Below are positions 11,237 to 22,030 of a DNA stretch of 64,000 nt, piece after piece (positions within the stretch are counted from its first letter, which is position 1; each line of letters begins with the position of its first letter). A program made the position numbers and the translations under genes. The stretch covers positions 352,001-416,000 of the forward strand of contig JAIGNY010003802.1 of the NCBI GenBank assembly GCA_020152595.1, read 5' to 3'. The notes under the pieces were generated by a model. It saw only the letters and a list, made by a program, of their open reading frames with translations. It was not told where the DNA came from and ran no database searches. Source of the stretch: Chiridota heheva. Lineage: Eukaryota; Echinodermata; Holothuroidea; Apodida; Chiridotidae.

Positions 11237-11506
11237 AAGTACGCTGCACGGCATCCTTGGGAACGCTCATCTGATTGTCACTTACTGATACAATTTCAAA
11301 TGTGTACTCCCTTCCAGGAACCAAGGAATTTATTGTGAGAGATGTCTTGTTTTTATTTGGAACTGCTATTTCATCTGGAGTGTATGTGATCTTGTAGGAA
11401 TCCCATTCACAAAGATCATCTTGGCAAGCCTTAGTGGTTCCCCATGTCAAGTCCACAGTCTCTGTTGAATAATTACTGACAGCGAAATAACCAACAGATT
11501 CAGGAA
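11237..11506 (-). CDS. FN3 domain exon
   Basis: This exon is 270 nt (90 codons), phase 1-1. The acceptor TTTGTAG is just above 11506 and the donor T|GTAAG just below 11237. It starts V-P-E-S-V-G-Y-F. The core W lies in L-T-W, the hairpin is A-C-Q-D-D-L-C-E-W-D-S-Y, the loop L-V-P-G-R-E-Y-T-F-E-I and the end D-A-V-Q-R-T. It is 3-4 residues shorter than its relatives, in the C'-E loop. The 3' splice donor abuts a 17-bp tandem repeat, which could affect splicing (inference). Confidence 0.9.
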
Positions 11507-11745
11507 CTACAAATGAAAACAAAAACAGGTGACAGGTCATTTTTGAATCTGATGAAATTTTTTCCTCACTAACCTGGACAAACTATAGCAATAAATAAAC
11601 CATGCATGGCTAAAAATGTCAATATTTTGTGTGCAACATTTACATAAAAATAAAAAATCAGCAAATATCAACAAGGAGAACATCAAGGAAATGTTAACAA
11701 AAAGATTTCAAAACCTTACAAACCTTTGACAGGGAAGAACTTCCA

Positions 11746-12545
11746 TAGGTATGAATGAGAACTTGGATAAAAAGTTGTCAAAATGTACGTTATCATAATA
11801 ACATTCTAATTCTTGCAGTTTTCAAAATTTTGTTAAAAGCTGATGTACCTGGAGAATCAAACACAATTCCCAGCAGAGCAGAACAACTGCACCCTCCCTC
11901 CCCCTCCACTTGTCCTCCTCCAAATAAAGTGACAAAGTTGAAGACTTAAATAATGTATGACAAACTATTTACATTAGTCCTTAAAACCCTTATCACAATT
12001 ATTTGATTCACTGCACTTGCTATCAGTGGTGTATTCTCCAAATCAGACAAATTTATGTTGGATCATATATGGATGGATTTGAAAAATATCTAAACAAATA
12101 TAAATTATAAAATATAAAAAAAAAATTAATAATTTGTCAAATTATTATTTTTTCTTTCTTTTAAATCTTTTCTGGCAAATGACAGTATATGTAGTTTGTA
12201 ACTGTGTAACCCTTCCCTAGAACCATCACTGCACCCCTAGTTACTATTTTGGAAGGTACAATAGTTTAAGGTGTAATTATAAATTCCCATTGCTGGTTAT
12301 CTTTTCTTGTTTGCTTTACAAAACATTCAGAGATTGTAATATTGAATTTTGACAGGTGGAGAAATCTACCAAATCAAATGACACTGATGTATACAGACGT
12401 ATGAATGAGAGCTTGGATAAAAAGTTGTCAAAATGTATGTTATCAGAATAACATTCTAATTCTTGCAGTTTTCAAAATTTTGTCAAAAGCTGATGTACCT
12501 AGAGAATCAAACACAATTCCCAGCAGAGCAGAACAACTGCACACA
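11746..12545. repeat. Direct duplication of a 146-bp intronic segment
   Basis: 11746-11891 and 12397-12542 match almost base for base, sharing 'aacattctaattcttgcagt' and 'cccagcagagcagaacaact'. A short motif, 'aggtggagaaatctaccaaa', is likewise repeated at about 12355 and 12546, suggesting nested duplication. Confidence 0.8.
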
Positions 12546-12566
12546 GGTGGAGAAATCTACCAAATC

Positions 12567-12645
12567 AAATGACAGTGACATATACAGTGGGGGCAGGTGA
12601 CATATACAGTGGGGAAGGTGACATTTACAGTGGGGGAAGGTGATA
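12567..12645. repeat. 24-bp minisatellite
   Basis: Three to four copies of a unit carrying 'gacatatacagtgggg(g/a)'. Confidence 0.7.
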
Positions 12646-13070
12646 ATGTGGTTGGGGCATAAATACACAATTTTAAGAACATTCCGCTTAAAAAAAAAGA
12701 GCTTCCAATTTCACATAAAAAGCAAGCACTTTATCATAACAGAATCTTTCTTTCAATTCTCATGCAAGAAATGTTTTTGAGACCGAAAACTATTTTTTCC
12801 ATCTCAGTAACAGAAAACCCCCCCAAAAAAGAAATTTCATTGAAGAGCTGAATACATTTGGCAAATAAATGGAAAAATGAATTACTGAATAAAACATATG
12901 CTGGAAACCATTGCTTAGAGATAAATAGTGAGCAGTTACGAAGAGATATAAGAACATGAAAATGGTATTTAATTAAAGTTTTGAATGTAACTGATAGCAG
13001 TGTGAACCTCATATGGGTTCCAGTCATGTTCACTTATTTATCCACTGATTAAACTTTTTAATTATGCAAT
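12646..13070. other. Intron, no feature recognised
   Basis: No domain is recognisable in the minus-strand open frame of about 100 codons here. Its residue content looks like AT-rich noncoding DNA. Confidence 0.4.
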
Positions 13071-13076
13071 ATTGTT

Positions 13077-13150
13077 GTGATCTTGGTCAAGTGCTTTAAG
13101 GCCTTAGCAAAAAGTGTTATATAAATCAATACTTATTATCATTATATATA
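13077..13150 (+). mobile_element. CR1/L2-type LINE 3' terminus fragment
   Basis: 'gtgctttaaggccttagcaa' followed by 'gttatataaatca' and an ATT/ATC-type microsatellite resembles the 3' ends of CR1/L2-like elements. A fuller copy of such an end lies at 25.2-25.6 kb. Only the terminus is left. Confidence 0.5.
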
Positions 13151-13966
13151 TCTCAGTGATTGAGTAAATCTTGAATAGTTTAAAATTTCCCAAAAGTGTG
13201 AGATAAATGCAAATCGAGTTTCTTGTTTGGCATCTTCCATAAACAATGCCCATTACAAGAAGCACCACACTTTTGCTTTAAAAACAGTTTTTATTTTTTT
13301 ATTTTTTAAACTCTTAGAACTGGTAGAACCAGCCCTCCCCCCCAAAATTTGCATACCAATGATAAAAATAAATGTGGTACACTTTTGCCTTTCATCGGCA
13401 CAGAGTGGCCAGGTAGCAGATAGCAAAAATCTCAACCCAGCCACTCACCATTACATTTTACAGTCCCCAAAACTAACACACTCTGACATACAGACGGCAT
13501 TGAACCAATGAGGTCATTGCTACATGCATTCATCGCCCAGTGGGTGAAATGTATTCAATAACAATTTGCATGTTTTAGCATACATCATTGCATGCAGGTA
13601 TGTACATAAATAGAATAGTACATGTGTGGTAAGGCTAAGCAAAACGAATTACACTAACATGTATTGATAAAGGCTTAGTGAGATGTATATCAATTATGTG
13701 CTTCAAACATGGTGTAGAAGTCAATGGTTACACAGGAAGTGATAAAACATACCACAGGACAGGGATGTGCCCAGCCTTTCGAATTGAGGTGTGGCCAAGC
13801 TAAAAATTGCTGATTGGTTAAAATTTGTCAAAACAGCAGTCTAAAAGGGTATTTCAGCTGATGTCATGAGGTCACATGACTTTGTTTACATTACTATTTT
13901 TGTACACTTATTTAGACTTACAAACGCTTGCATGTTGTTATATAAGATAATTTTTGTAAGATAATT
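13151..13966. other. Intron, no feature recognised
   Basis: No gene or repeat of the host gene is seen. Short C-rich and T-rich tracts occur at about 13290-13345. Confidence 0.4.
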
Positions 13967-14144
13967 ATGACAGAATCTTGCTGTGCCATTGGATGCACTA
14001 ATAGATGTGTGCCAGGGAATAAAAAGATGTTTTCTCAATTTCCATCTGATCCTGATCGACGTTCGAAGTGGGTTTCTGCTGTACCACGTAACGTCTTTCA
14101 ACCTTCAGTTCACCCTAGCATTTGCAGTGAGAACTTTATGCCAG
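13967..14144 (+). pseudogene. THAP zinc-finger first exon, zinc ligand lost
   Basis: A plus-strand ATG opens a 60-residue frame with the N-terminal half of a THAP domain: M-T-E-S-C-C-A-I-G-C-T-N-R, then M-F-S-Q-F-P-S-D-P, the invariant Trp at residue 35 (K-W-V-S-A-V) and I-C-S-E-N-F at 52-57. THAP domains are C2CH DNA-binding fingers found in transcription regulators and P-element-type transposases. Here C6, C10 and C53 are present, but the fourth ligand His is Asn at residue 56. The frame ends at a good donor (CCAG|GTATGT, 14145). No second exon was identified. It lies in an intron of the minus-strand gene, probably as a transposon or retrocopy remnant. Confidence 0.75.
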
Positions 14145-15112
14145 GTATGTAGGCTTTGTCCTTGTCTGAGTATGGCGAACAATCAGATAGCGTTCACATA
14201 AATGTTACTCTTCATATACCAGGTGAATATATAAAATGTTAGGAAAATATAAAGTGAAAAATCGCCACAGCAAATTCGCTAAACTGGTGGTAGGTAGGTA
14301 AGAACTTTTAAGGCAGTATCTTTGTTGTACATGTGATGTGACTGAGCTGTGTGAAGATGCAAGAAACGTAACGACGTTTACCTGGCAAAATGGCTTCCAG
14401 ATGAGTTAAGAGTTGCGTGATGAAATCCCTCTATACATTATTCAGTAGGTCAAATTTGACATGTACAGCAGATAATACAAGAGTAAAACTCTCACAAAAT
14501 TTGGTCTTTTTTACTACATTTCTAAACCTTTTGTTTTACTTTTAGAGAAGATTGGCAAACCTAGCCAGTCGGTTCTCCAATCCCTGTGAACACATCCAAA
14601 ATGGCTGAATTTACTTAATTTTCAAGCATTCAAAGGGTTAAAAGAAACCAGCTTCCAGGGGCTTTCCCTACTTTACCACCTTCCATGGTCCTGTACTCCC
14701 ACCTTTTAGCAGTGGTAAACACATGTAGGATCTCTAACATTTTCAGATGAGAGACAAATGAATGCCAGCTTTATAAATTACAATCACCACACAGCAATAA
14801 CCAAAACTATACATCATAAATCTATCCCTTTCACTACTAAAAGGAATACCGTTCATTTCAATAAAAAGCCTCCAATTAGGGGAACAGGCGATTTTTTTTT
14901 CTGAACAAGTTAATGACCTGTTACTAAGGCTTTAATGGTCACACATCAATGCCCAAATCCCGAGAGTACCTGAGAGAGTTGAACACACAATTACAATGAC
15001 GGGGTCGTCGCCTGCGTATTCGGTTATGATAGTACAAATGCTATCACGAAACGCTTAATAAGACCCAGACGAGAACACAGGTACGACGTACGGACAGACA
15101 TAACATGGACAA
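14145..15112. other. Intron, no feature recognised
   Basis: I looked for the missing second THAP exon on the plus strand and saw no convincing one. No repeats recognised. Confidence 0.4.
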
Positions 15113-15245
15113 CCAAGTCAATGTCCACGGCCTTTGATAACCAGTTGTGGTGCACTGGCGTGTCTACCCACCCCAGGCTTGAACCCTGGGCCTCGTGGTC
15201 TGTAGACAGGAATGATAACCGCTACACCACAGTAGGTAGAGAGTG
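15113..15245 (-). mobile_element. tRNA-derived SINE
   Basis: The minus strand reads A box 'gtggtgtagcggttatca', then B box 'gggttcaagcctgg', then 'cgccagtgcaccacaactgg' and 'tatcaaaggccgtggac'. A close copy lies on the plus strand at 36625-36745 and a diverged one at 47725-47900. Internal pol III promoter boxes plus multiple copies define it as a SINE. Confidence 0.75.
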
Positions 15246-16459
15246 CCTATCACAGCCAAAACAATTATATTCTCTCCAGTGCACACACCAGAAATAAGCT
15301 CCTTGCAATAACAATAGAAGCTGTACTTTGGACTGGCACGTATCGATCGCGTCAGCTTTACAAGCATGCATAGAAAAGTTTTCACAGATCTTGCTTGCTT
15401 TTAACTACATTGATGAATATACATAAAAAGCCTAAATTTATTTTCTGTATGTAAGTTTTGTGATTATTTAGCTGTATTTCATCTCTTTATGTATGATGCT
15501 GCACATTTAAAAAATGTTTTTTTTTTTATCTTTCCACAGCTGAAGACCAAATAAAAACAGCTGAAGCAAAAAAAAAAAACTTTTTGTCCAACTTTTCTTT
15601 CCAATTCAAATTATAAAAAAATATAGCTAGCATATTAAGATCTGTCATGTTTTTCTTTGATTGTGTTGGTGTTCAGAATTAAATTGAAAACGTGGACAGC
15701 TTTGTGTTGAAGTTATATAAAAAATAGGCCATAGGGCAATAAGGTAATGTATGGAAGTTATTTCAAACAAGAGCATGCAACATACTTTTGTTTATTGAAA
15801 GAAGGTTTGCTTGTGTCCCTATGATAAAAAGGTTTGCTTGTGTCCCTATGATAAAAAGCAAAGACAAGAACCAAGAATATAAAGAGATTACTTCCTGAAA
15901 AAGGGGGAATGTCAAAAATAACAAATGAGGTTGGGGCAGCAATGTGTCTTGGTTACATTTTAAATTTTATTATAAAAACTTCATTTAGAGAGGTTGAAGA
16001 TTTTATTTGAGAAAGGAATGTGAAAACTGTGTAATCATGAATCTTTGTTGAATGATATTAAACATCATATTTGAGAATGACAATGCATGCCAATTACAAA
16101 AACACTAACAAAAACACCCAAATCTAAACTGCATGTCAGCTTCTTTCTTTTCTTTTAAAATACCTTCATCACATAAACAATTCATTTCAAGATCAGAGAC
16201 CAACAACATGCCATGAAGGAAAAATCATAGCGAGTGGCAGATGCTGACAGATATTCTCAGACCATCAAATACTTACATCTTTAAGTAAAAGGAACAGAAG
16301 TTATGCACTGTTTCAGATTTTATTAAGCAACCACCAATCACTGTAGACAAGACAACCTGGTTTGTGCTATCAGAGATACTTTCTGTCAGAGAATAAATGC
16401 AGCAACTACATTAATGTAAAAGCCTTCTTTGAAAGGTCAAATTTTTTAAGATTAGACCA
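15246..16459. other. Intron; one 27-bp direct duplication
   Basis: 'ggtttgcttgtgtccctatg' is repeated in tandem within 15805-15858. A poly-A/T rich stretch with a near-acceptor ('tttccacag', 15531-15539) is present, but no exon is supported. Confidence 0.45.
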
Positions 16460-16628
16460 AAAATGGAAACAACTAAATACATCTGTCTCACAGGAAGTGT
16501 ATGATGATTTGGGTTTATATATGATGACAAGTACAAGCAGCATACAGTGTAGGTAGTATGTTGACACATCAGTTCAGTACATGCAAGCTTTAGAAGGATG
16601 TCTTGACCATACTGTCCTCCAAACTTAC

Positions 16629-16910
16629 CAGTGCGCTGTTCAGTTTGTTTGGGTGCACTACTCTCAGAACCACTAATTGTTGTTATTTCAAATGTATAAT
16701 TTCTTCCGGGAACCAAACCATCAATTGTTGAGGATGTATCACTCTTTCTTGCTGTAATTGGACTAACCAGAGTATCAGCAGGGTTGTATGTGATATTGTA
16801 GGAATCCCAATCACATTGTCCTCCTTTACAGGTGTCAAAGACTGCCCAGCTTAGTTCTACTGTTTTTGTGGTAGAATTAATAGCAGTGAAATTGTACACT
16901 GATTCTGGAA
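16629..16910 (-). CDS. FN3 array exon 4 of 4 (3'-most)
   Basis: This exon is 282 nt (94 codons), phase 1-1. The acceptor CTTTTAG is just above 16910 and the donor G|GTAAG just below 16629. It starts V-P-E-S-V-Y-N-F-T-A and has L-S-W-A, the hairpin T-C-K-G-G-Q-C-D-W-D-S-Y-N-I-T-Y, the loop L-V-P-G-R-N-Y-T-F-E-I and the end T-E-Q-R-T. It differs from the exon at 18.9 kb by three residues and from the exon at 23.7 kb by five. N-x-S/T sequons are present, for example N-F-T and N-S-T, as expected of an extracellular module. Confidence 0.93.
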
Positions 16911-17040
16911 CTAAAAGTAATACAAAGATGAAGAATTCAAAATCTTCATGCATCAGTACAAGTATTTGCAGGTAATGGAATATCATTCATTCTTCAAAGG
17001 AAACCAATGCCTTCAAGCTAGTAATGCAAATCCATTTAGC

Positions 17041-17210
17041 ATCCATAATAGCAGTGAAATTAAAAGACTGATTCTGGAACTAGAAGTAATACAAAGATGA
17101 AGAATTCAAAATCTTCATGCATCAGTACAAGTATTTGCAGGTAATGGAATATCATTCATTCTTCAAAGGAAACCAATGCCTTCAAGCTAGTAATGCAAAT
17201 ACACTGATTC
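17041..17210 (-). repeat. Extra 3' splice-site cassette beside array exon 4
   Basis: Tandem copy of the exon's acceptor CTAG plus about 30 coding bases (P-E-S-V/F-like start) and about 130 bp of adjacent intron, about 170 bp per unit. It is followed by a shorter degenerate piece at about 17200. The copied start runs into a stop with no donor, so use of this acceptor would truncate the reading frame. Confidence 0.8.
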
Positions 17211-18857
17211 TTAAAAGTAATACAAAAAGGGGAATTTAAAAAAATATATTCTGGAACATATGATTTGAAAAACTATAAAATATTTACTTTGATGTATAAC
17301 CTTTAGGAAGCAACAGATCAAAATTGGTGTCATTGCTTCAATATTAAAATAGAGTACCAACAAAGCAATTCTTCAAATATGAGATAAAACACAGAAAGAC
17401 ATTAACTCAATATGATAACATTGCAAGAATAAACACAATCTTTATGCACTCTTTTGCAGATTTGCCCAGGATGATAAAAGTAAACCATGCCAACTTAAAT
17501 AACACCAGTTACCAGACAACAATAATCAAAACAATACTACAACTTTTATCAGCCCGCTTCACCTCTTTAAATAATACGCTTCAATCCAATAAAAGCTTTC
17601 AAAATCACTGGCAAAGAACATAAAGCAGCAGTTATTCTGAAGGCTTGACGTAATCAAATCTTTTTATTGATAACTTTGCTTCTTGTCCATGAGATAATAT
17701 GCACAGAGAAGGAAATAGTACCATAGCTAAAAAAAAACACTTTAATATGAAATTTATGGAAGATATTTAATAACTTAAAGAATTTAATGATGAAATCAGA
17801 CAACAGTTTGCAACTGTCAATGAGAATCACAGGAGAGGAACTCATTTCAAAGATAAACAAAAGCCATAACAACATGAATATACATGGCCCACATTAGCTT
17901 CAAGATTAGTTTTGGCTTTCTGGTATAATAAGGAATGAGACCAAGAAAATGCACACAGGTGGTTGGTTGATTGGACTGACATCACTTTGACAGTCAGAAC
18001 AATACATGTCAGAAGGAAAGGAAAGGAAAGTTTGAGTGTTTTAGCAACTAATCGATTAAGGTTGTAGAAAAGAAGGTAAATAGACCAAAATTAAGATTGT
18101 AAAATGACAGAAGTGGAGGAGAGAAAAGAAGAAAGGAGCAAACAAAAAAGTAGCACAAGAGAGGAAAGAACCATAAAGGGTAAAGAGTGGAAGCAAGAAG
18201 GTCATGGGTACATGACAGATGAGGTGGAGGCAACAATGCCTCTTTGTTAGATTTTAGATTCTTTTGCAAAAGTTTAGTTTGCTTAGGAAGTTGAGAATAT
18301 AGAAGACAGGATCAAAGCTCAAGTACACCTCGATCAGCTTTTAAAAAGAGACTTTGTTGCTCAAAGCAGGCACAGTTTAGAACAATATTAAAAGTAACAA
18401 ATCCAGAACAAAGATATTAAAAATATCATGAGTGGCAAATCTAGAGCAGGAAGGTTGGACATTACCTTTGAAGGTAGGAGTGAAAACTGAATAAATGTTA
18501 TTCTCAGTCACTAATATGCTAACAGATGTTATGCAATATTACAGACTTTATGTATAGGCAAGCATCAACAATTATTAATACAAAAACACATGTTGAACTT
18601 TCAAATTTACTTTGTCAGAGATCAAAAAGAAGCAAATACAAGTATCTGTGAAAATGGTATTCATGCAAACCAAGTTTTGAGAATTCAACAAAAAGAGACA
18701 ACTAAATATAACTGTTTCGCAGGAAGTGTATGATGATTTGGGTTTATATATGATGACAAGTACAAGCAGCATACAGTGTAGGTAGTATGTTGACACATCA
18801 GTTCAGCACATGCAAGCTTTAGAAGGATGTCTTGAACATACTGTCCTCCAAACTTAC
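17211..18857. other. Array intron between exons 3 and 4
   Basis: Intron of the cassette. It has direct counterparts at 19.6-21.2 and 22.0-23.6 kb. No independent gene: open frames seen in one copy are interrupted in the others. Confidence 0.6.
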
Positions 18858-19139
18858 CAGTGCGCTGTTCAGTTTGTTTGGGTGCACTACTCTCAGAACC
18901 ACTAATTGTTGTTATTTCAAATCTATAATTTCTTCCGGGAACCAAACCATCAATTGTTGAGGATGTATCACTCTTTCTTGCTGTAATTGGACTAATCAGA
19001 GTATCAGCAGGGTTGTATGTGATGTTGTAGGAATCCCAATCACATTGTCCTCCTTTACAGGTGTCAAAGACTGCCCAGCTTAGTGCTACTGTCTTTGTGG
19101 TAGAATTAATAGCAGTGAAATTGTACACTGATTCTGGAA
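18858..19139 (-). CDS. FN3 array exon 3 of 4
   Basis: This exon is 282 nt (94 codons), phase 1-1, with acceptor CTTCTAG and donor G|GTAAG. Same domain as the exon at 16.6 kb with three changes: E to A in T-V-A-L-S-W, V to I in T-L-I-S-P, and T to R in N-Y-R-F-E. The hairpin Cys pair, W-D-S-Y and the L-V-P-G-R-N-Y loop are intact. It joins in frame to neighbours on both sides, and skipping it would also keep frame. Confidence 0.93.
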
Positions 19140-19265
19140 CTAGAAGTAATACAAAGATGAAGAATTCAAAATCCTCATGCATCAGTACAAGTATTTGCAG
19201 GTAATGGAATATCATTCATTCTTCAAAGGAAACCAATGCCTTCAAGCTAGAAATGCAAATCCATT

Positions 19266-19600
19266 TAGCATCCAAAATAGCACTGAAATTAAAGACTGAT
19301 TCTGGAATTAGAAGTAATACAAATATAAAGAATTCAAAACCTTCATGCATCAGTACAAGTATTTGCAGGTAATGGAATATCATTCATTCTTCAAAGGAAA
19401 CCAATGCCTTCAAGCTAGTAATGCAAATCCATTTAGCATCCATAATAGCAGTGAAATTAAAGACTGATTCTGGAACTAGAAGTAATACAAAGATGAAGAA
19501 TTCAAAACATTCATGTATCAGTACAAGTATTTGCAGGTAATGGAATATCATTCATTCTTCAAAGGAAACCAATGCCTTCAAGCTAGTAATGCAAATCCTT
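19266..19600 (-). repeat. Two extra 3' splice-site cassettes beside array exon 3
   Basis: Two tandem units of about 170 bp (from about 19266 and 19441), each with an intact CTAG acceptor (one reads 'ctggaattag' on the plus strand, giving CTAA). Each has coding-like P-E-S-V-F-N-F-T-A-I, then divergent sequence to a stop. Confidence 0.8.
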
Positions 19601-21235
19601 TTAAAAGAAAGGGGAAAATATATTCTGGAACATATGATTTGAAAAACTTTAATATATTTACTTTGATGTGTAACCTTTAGGAAGCAACAGATCAAAATTG
19701 GTGTCACTGCTTCAATATTAAAATAGAGTACCAACAAAGCAATTCTTCAAATATGAAATAAAACACAGAAAGACATTAACTCAATATGATAACATTGCAA
19801 GAATAAACACAATCTTTATGCACTCTTTTGCAGATTTGCCCAGGATGATAAAAATAAACCATGCCAACTTAAATAACATCAGTTACCAGACAACAATAAT
19901 CAAAACAATACTACAACTTTTATCAGCCCGCTTCGCCTCTTCAAATAATACGCTTCAATCCAATAAAAGCTTCCAAAATCACTGGCAAAGATCATAAAGC
20001 AGCAGTTATTCTGAAGGCTTGACATAATCAAATCTTTTTATTGATAACTTTGCTTCTTGTCCATGAGATAATATGCACAGAGAAGGAAATAGTACCATAG
20101 CTAAAAAAAAACACACTTAAATATGAAATTTATGGAAGATATTCAATAACTTAAAGAATTTAATGATAAAATCAGACAACAGTTTGCAACTGTCAATGAG
20201 AATCACAGGAGAGGAACTAATTTCAAAGATAAACAAAAGCCATAACAACATGAATATACATGGCCCACATTAGCTTCAAGATTAGTTTTGGCTTCCTGGT
20301 ATAATAAGGAATGAGACCAAGAAAATGCACACAGGTGGTTGGTTGATTGGACTGACATCACTTTGACAGTCAGAACAATACATGTCAGAAGGAAAGGAAA
20401 GGAAAGTTTGAGTGTTTTAGCAACTAATAAATTAAGGTTGTAGAAAAGAAGGTAAATAGATCAAAATTAAGATTGTAAAATGACAGACGTGGAAGAGAGA
20501 AAAGAAGAAAGGAGCAAACAAAATTAGTAGCACAAGAAAGGAAAGAACCATAAAGGGTAAAGAGTGGAAGCAAGAAGGTCATGGGTACATGACAGATGAG
20601 GTGGAGGCAACAATGCCTCTTTGTTAGATTTTAGATTCTTTTGTAAAAGTTTAGTTTGCTTAGGAAGTTGAGAATATAGAAGACAGGATCAAAGCTCAAG
20701 TACACCGTGATCAGCTTTTGAAAAAAAAACTTCGGTGCTCAAAGCAGGCACAGTCCAGAACAATATTACAAGTAACAAGTCCAGAACAAAGATATTAAAA
20801 GTAACATGAGTGGCAAATCTAGAGCAGGAAGGTTGGACATTACCTTTGAAGGTAGGAGTGAAAACTGAATAAATGTTATTCTCAGTCACTAATATGCTAA
20901 CAGATGTTATGCATCATTACAGACTTTATGTATAGGCAAGCATCAACAATTATTAATACAAAAACACATGTTGAACTTTCAAATTTACTTTGTCAGAGAT
21001 CAAAAAGAAGCAAATACAAGTATCTGTGAAAATGGTATTCATGCAATCCAAGTTTTGAGAATTCAACAAAAAGCGACAACTAAATATAACTGTTTCGCAG
21101 GAAGTGTATGATGATTTGGGTTTATATATGATGACAAGTACAAGCAGCATACAGTGTAGGTGGTATGTTGACACATCAGTTCAGCACATGCAAGCTTTAG
21201 AAGGATGTCTTGACCATACTGTCCTCCAAACTTAC
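19601..21235. other. Array intron between exons 2 and 3
   Basis: Second copy of the cassette intron, near-identical to those on either side. No independent gene seen. Confidence 0.6.
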
Positions 21236-21510
21236 CAGTGCGCTGTTCAGTTTGTTTGGGTGCACTACTCTCAGAACCACTAATTGTTGTTATTTCAAAT
21301 ATATAATTTCTTCCGGGAACCAAACCATCAATTGTTGAGGATGTATCACTCTTTCTTGCTGTAATTGGACTAACCAGAGTATCAGCAGGGTTGTATGTGA
21401 TGTTGTAGGAATCCCAATCACATTGTCCTCCTTTACAGGTGTCAAAGACTGCCCAGCTTAGTGCTACTGTCTTTGTGGTAGAATTAATAGCAGTGAAATT
21501 GATTCTGGAA
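21236..21510 (-). pseudogene. FN3 array exon 2 of 4, frame-broken
   Basis: The splice sites match the other array exons, but this copy is 275 nt instead of 282. The seven bases 'gtacact' (plus strand) present between 'gtgaaatt' and 'gattctgg' in the other three copies are absent at about 21500. From the normal acceptor the frame reads P-E-S-I-S-L-L-L and then reaches a stop within about 15 codons. The rest of the domain is intact in the other frame, including the Cys pair, W-D-S-Y and L-V-P-G-R-N-Y. The next acceptor upstream (start 21554, 319 nt) does not restore the frame. Skipping the exon would, because all flanking introns are phase 1. Confidence 0.9.
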
Positions 21511-21540
21511 CTAGAAGTAATACAAAGATGAAGAATTCAA

Positions 21541-22030
21541 AACTGATTCTGGAACTAGAAGTAATTACAAAGATGAAGAATTAATGCTAAAATCTTAAAG
21601 ACTGATGCATCAAAGATACAAAAATTATTTGCAGGTAATGGAATATCATTCATTCTTCAAAGGAAACCAATGCCTTCAAGCTAGTAATGCTAATCCTTTT
21701 AGCATCCATAATAGCAGTGAAATTAAAGACTGATTCTGGAACTAGAAGTAATACAAAGATGAAGAATTCAAAAATTCCATCAGTACAAGTATTTGCAGGT
21801 AATGGAATATCATTCATTCTTCAAAGGAAACCAATGCCTTCAAGCTAGTAATGCAAAGCCATTTAGCATCCATAATAGCAGTGAAATTAAAGACTGATTC
21901 TGGAACTAGAAGTAATACAAAGATGAAGAATTCAAAACATTCATGCATCAGTACAAGTATTTGCAGGTAATGGAATATCATTCATTCTTCAAAGGAAACC
22001 AATGCCTTCAAGCTAGTAATGCAATCCTTT
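21541..22030 (-). repeat. Three extra 3' splice-site cassettes beside array exon 2
   Basis: A short copy at about 21543-21570 and two fuller units from about 21705 and 21880, each with 'gattctggaactagaagtaa' (acceptor CTAG on the minus strand). This is the most copies seen in any unit of the array. Confidence 0.8.
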
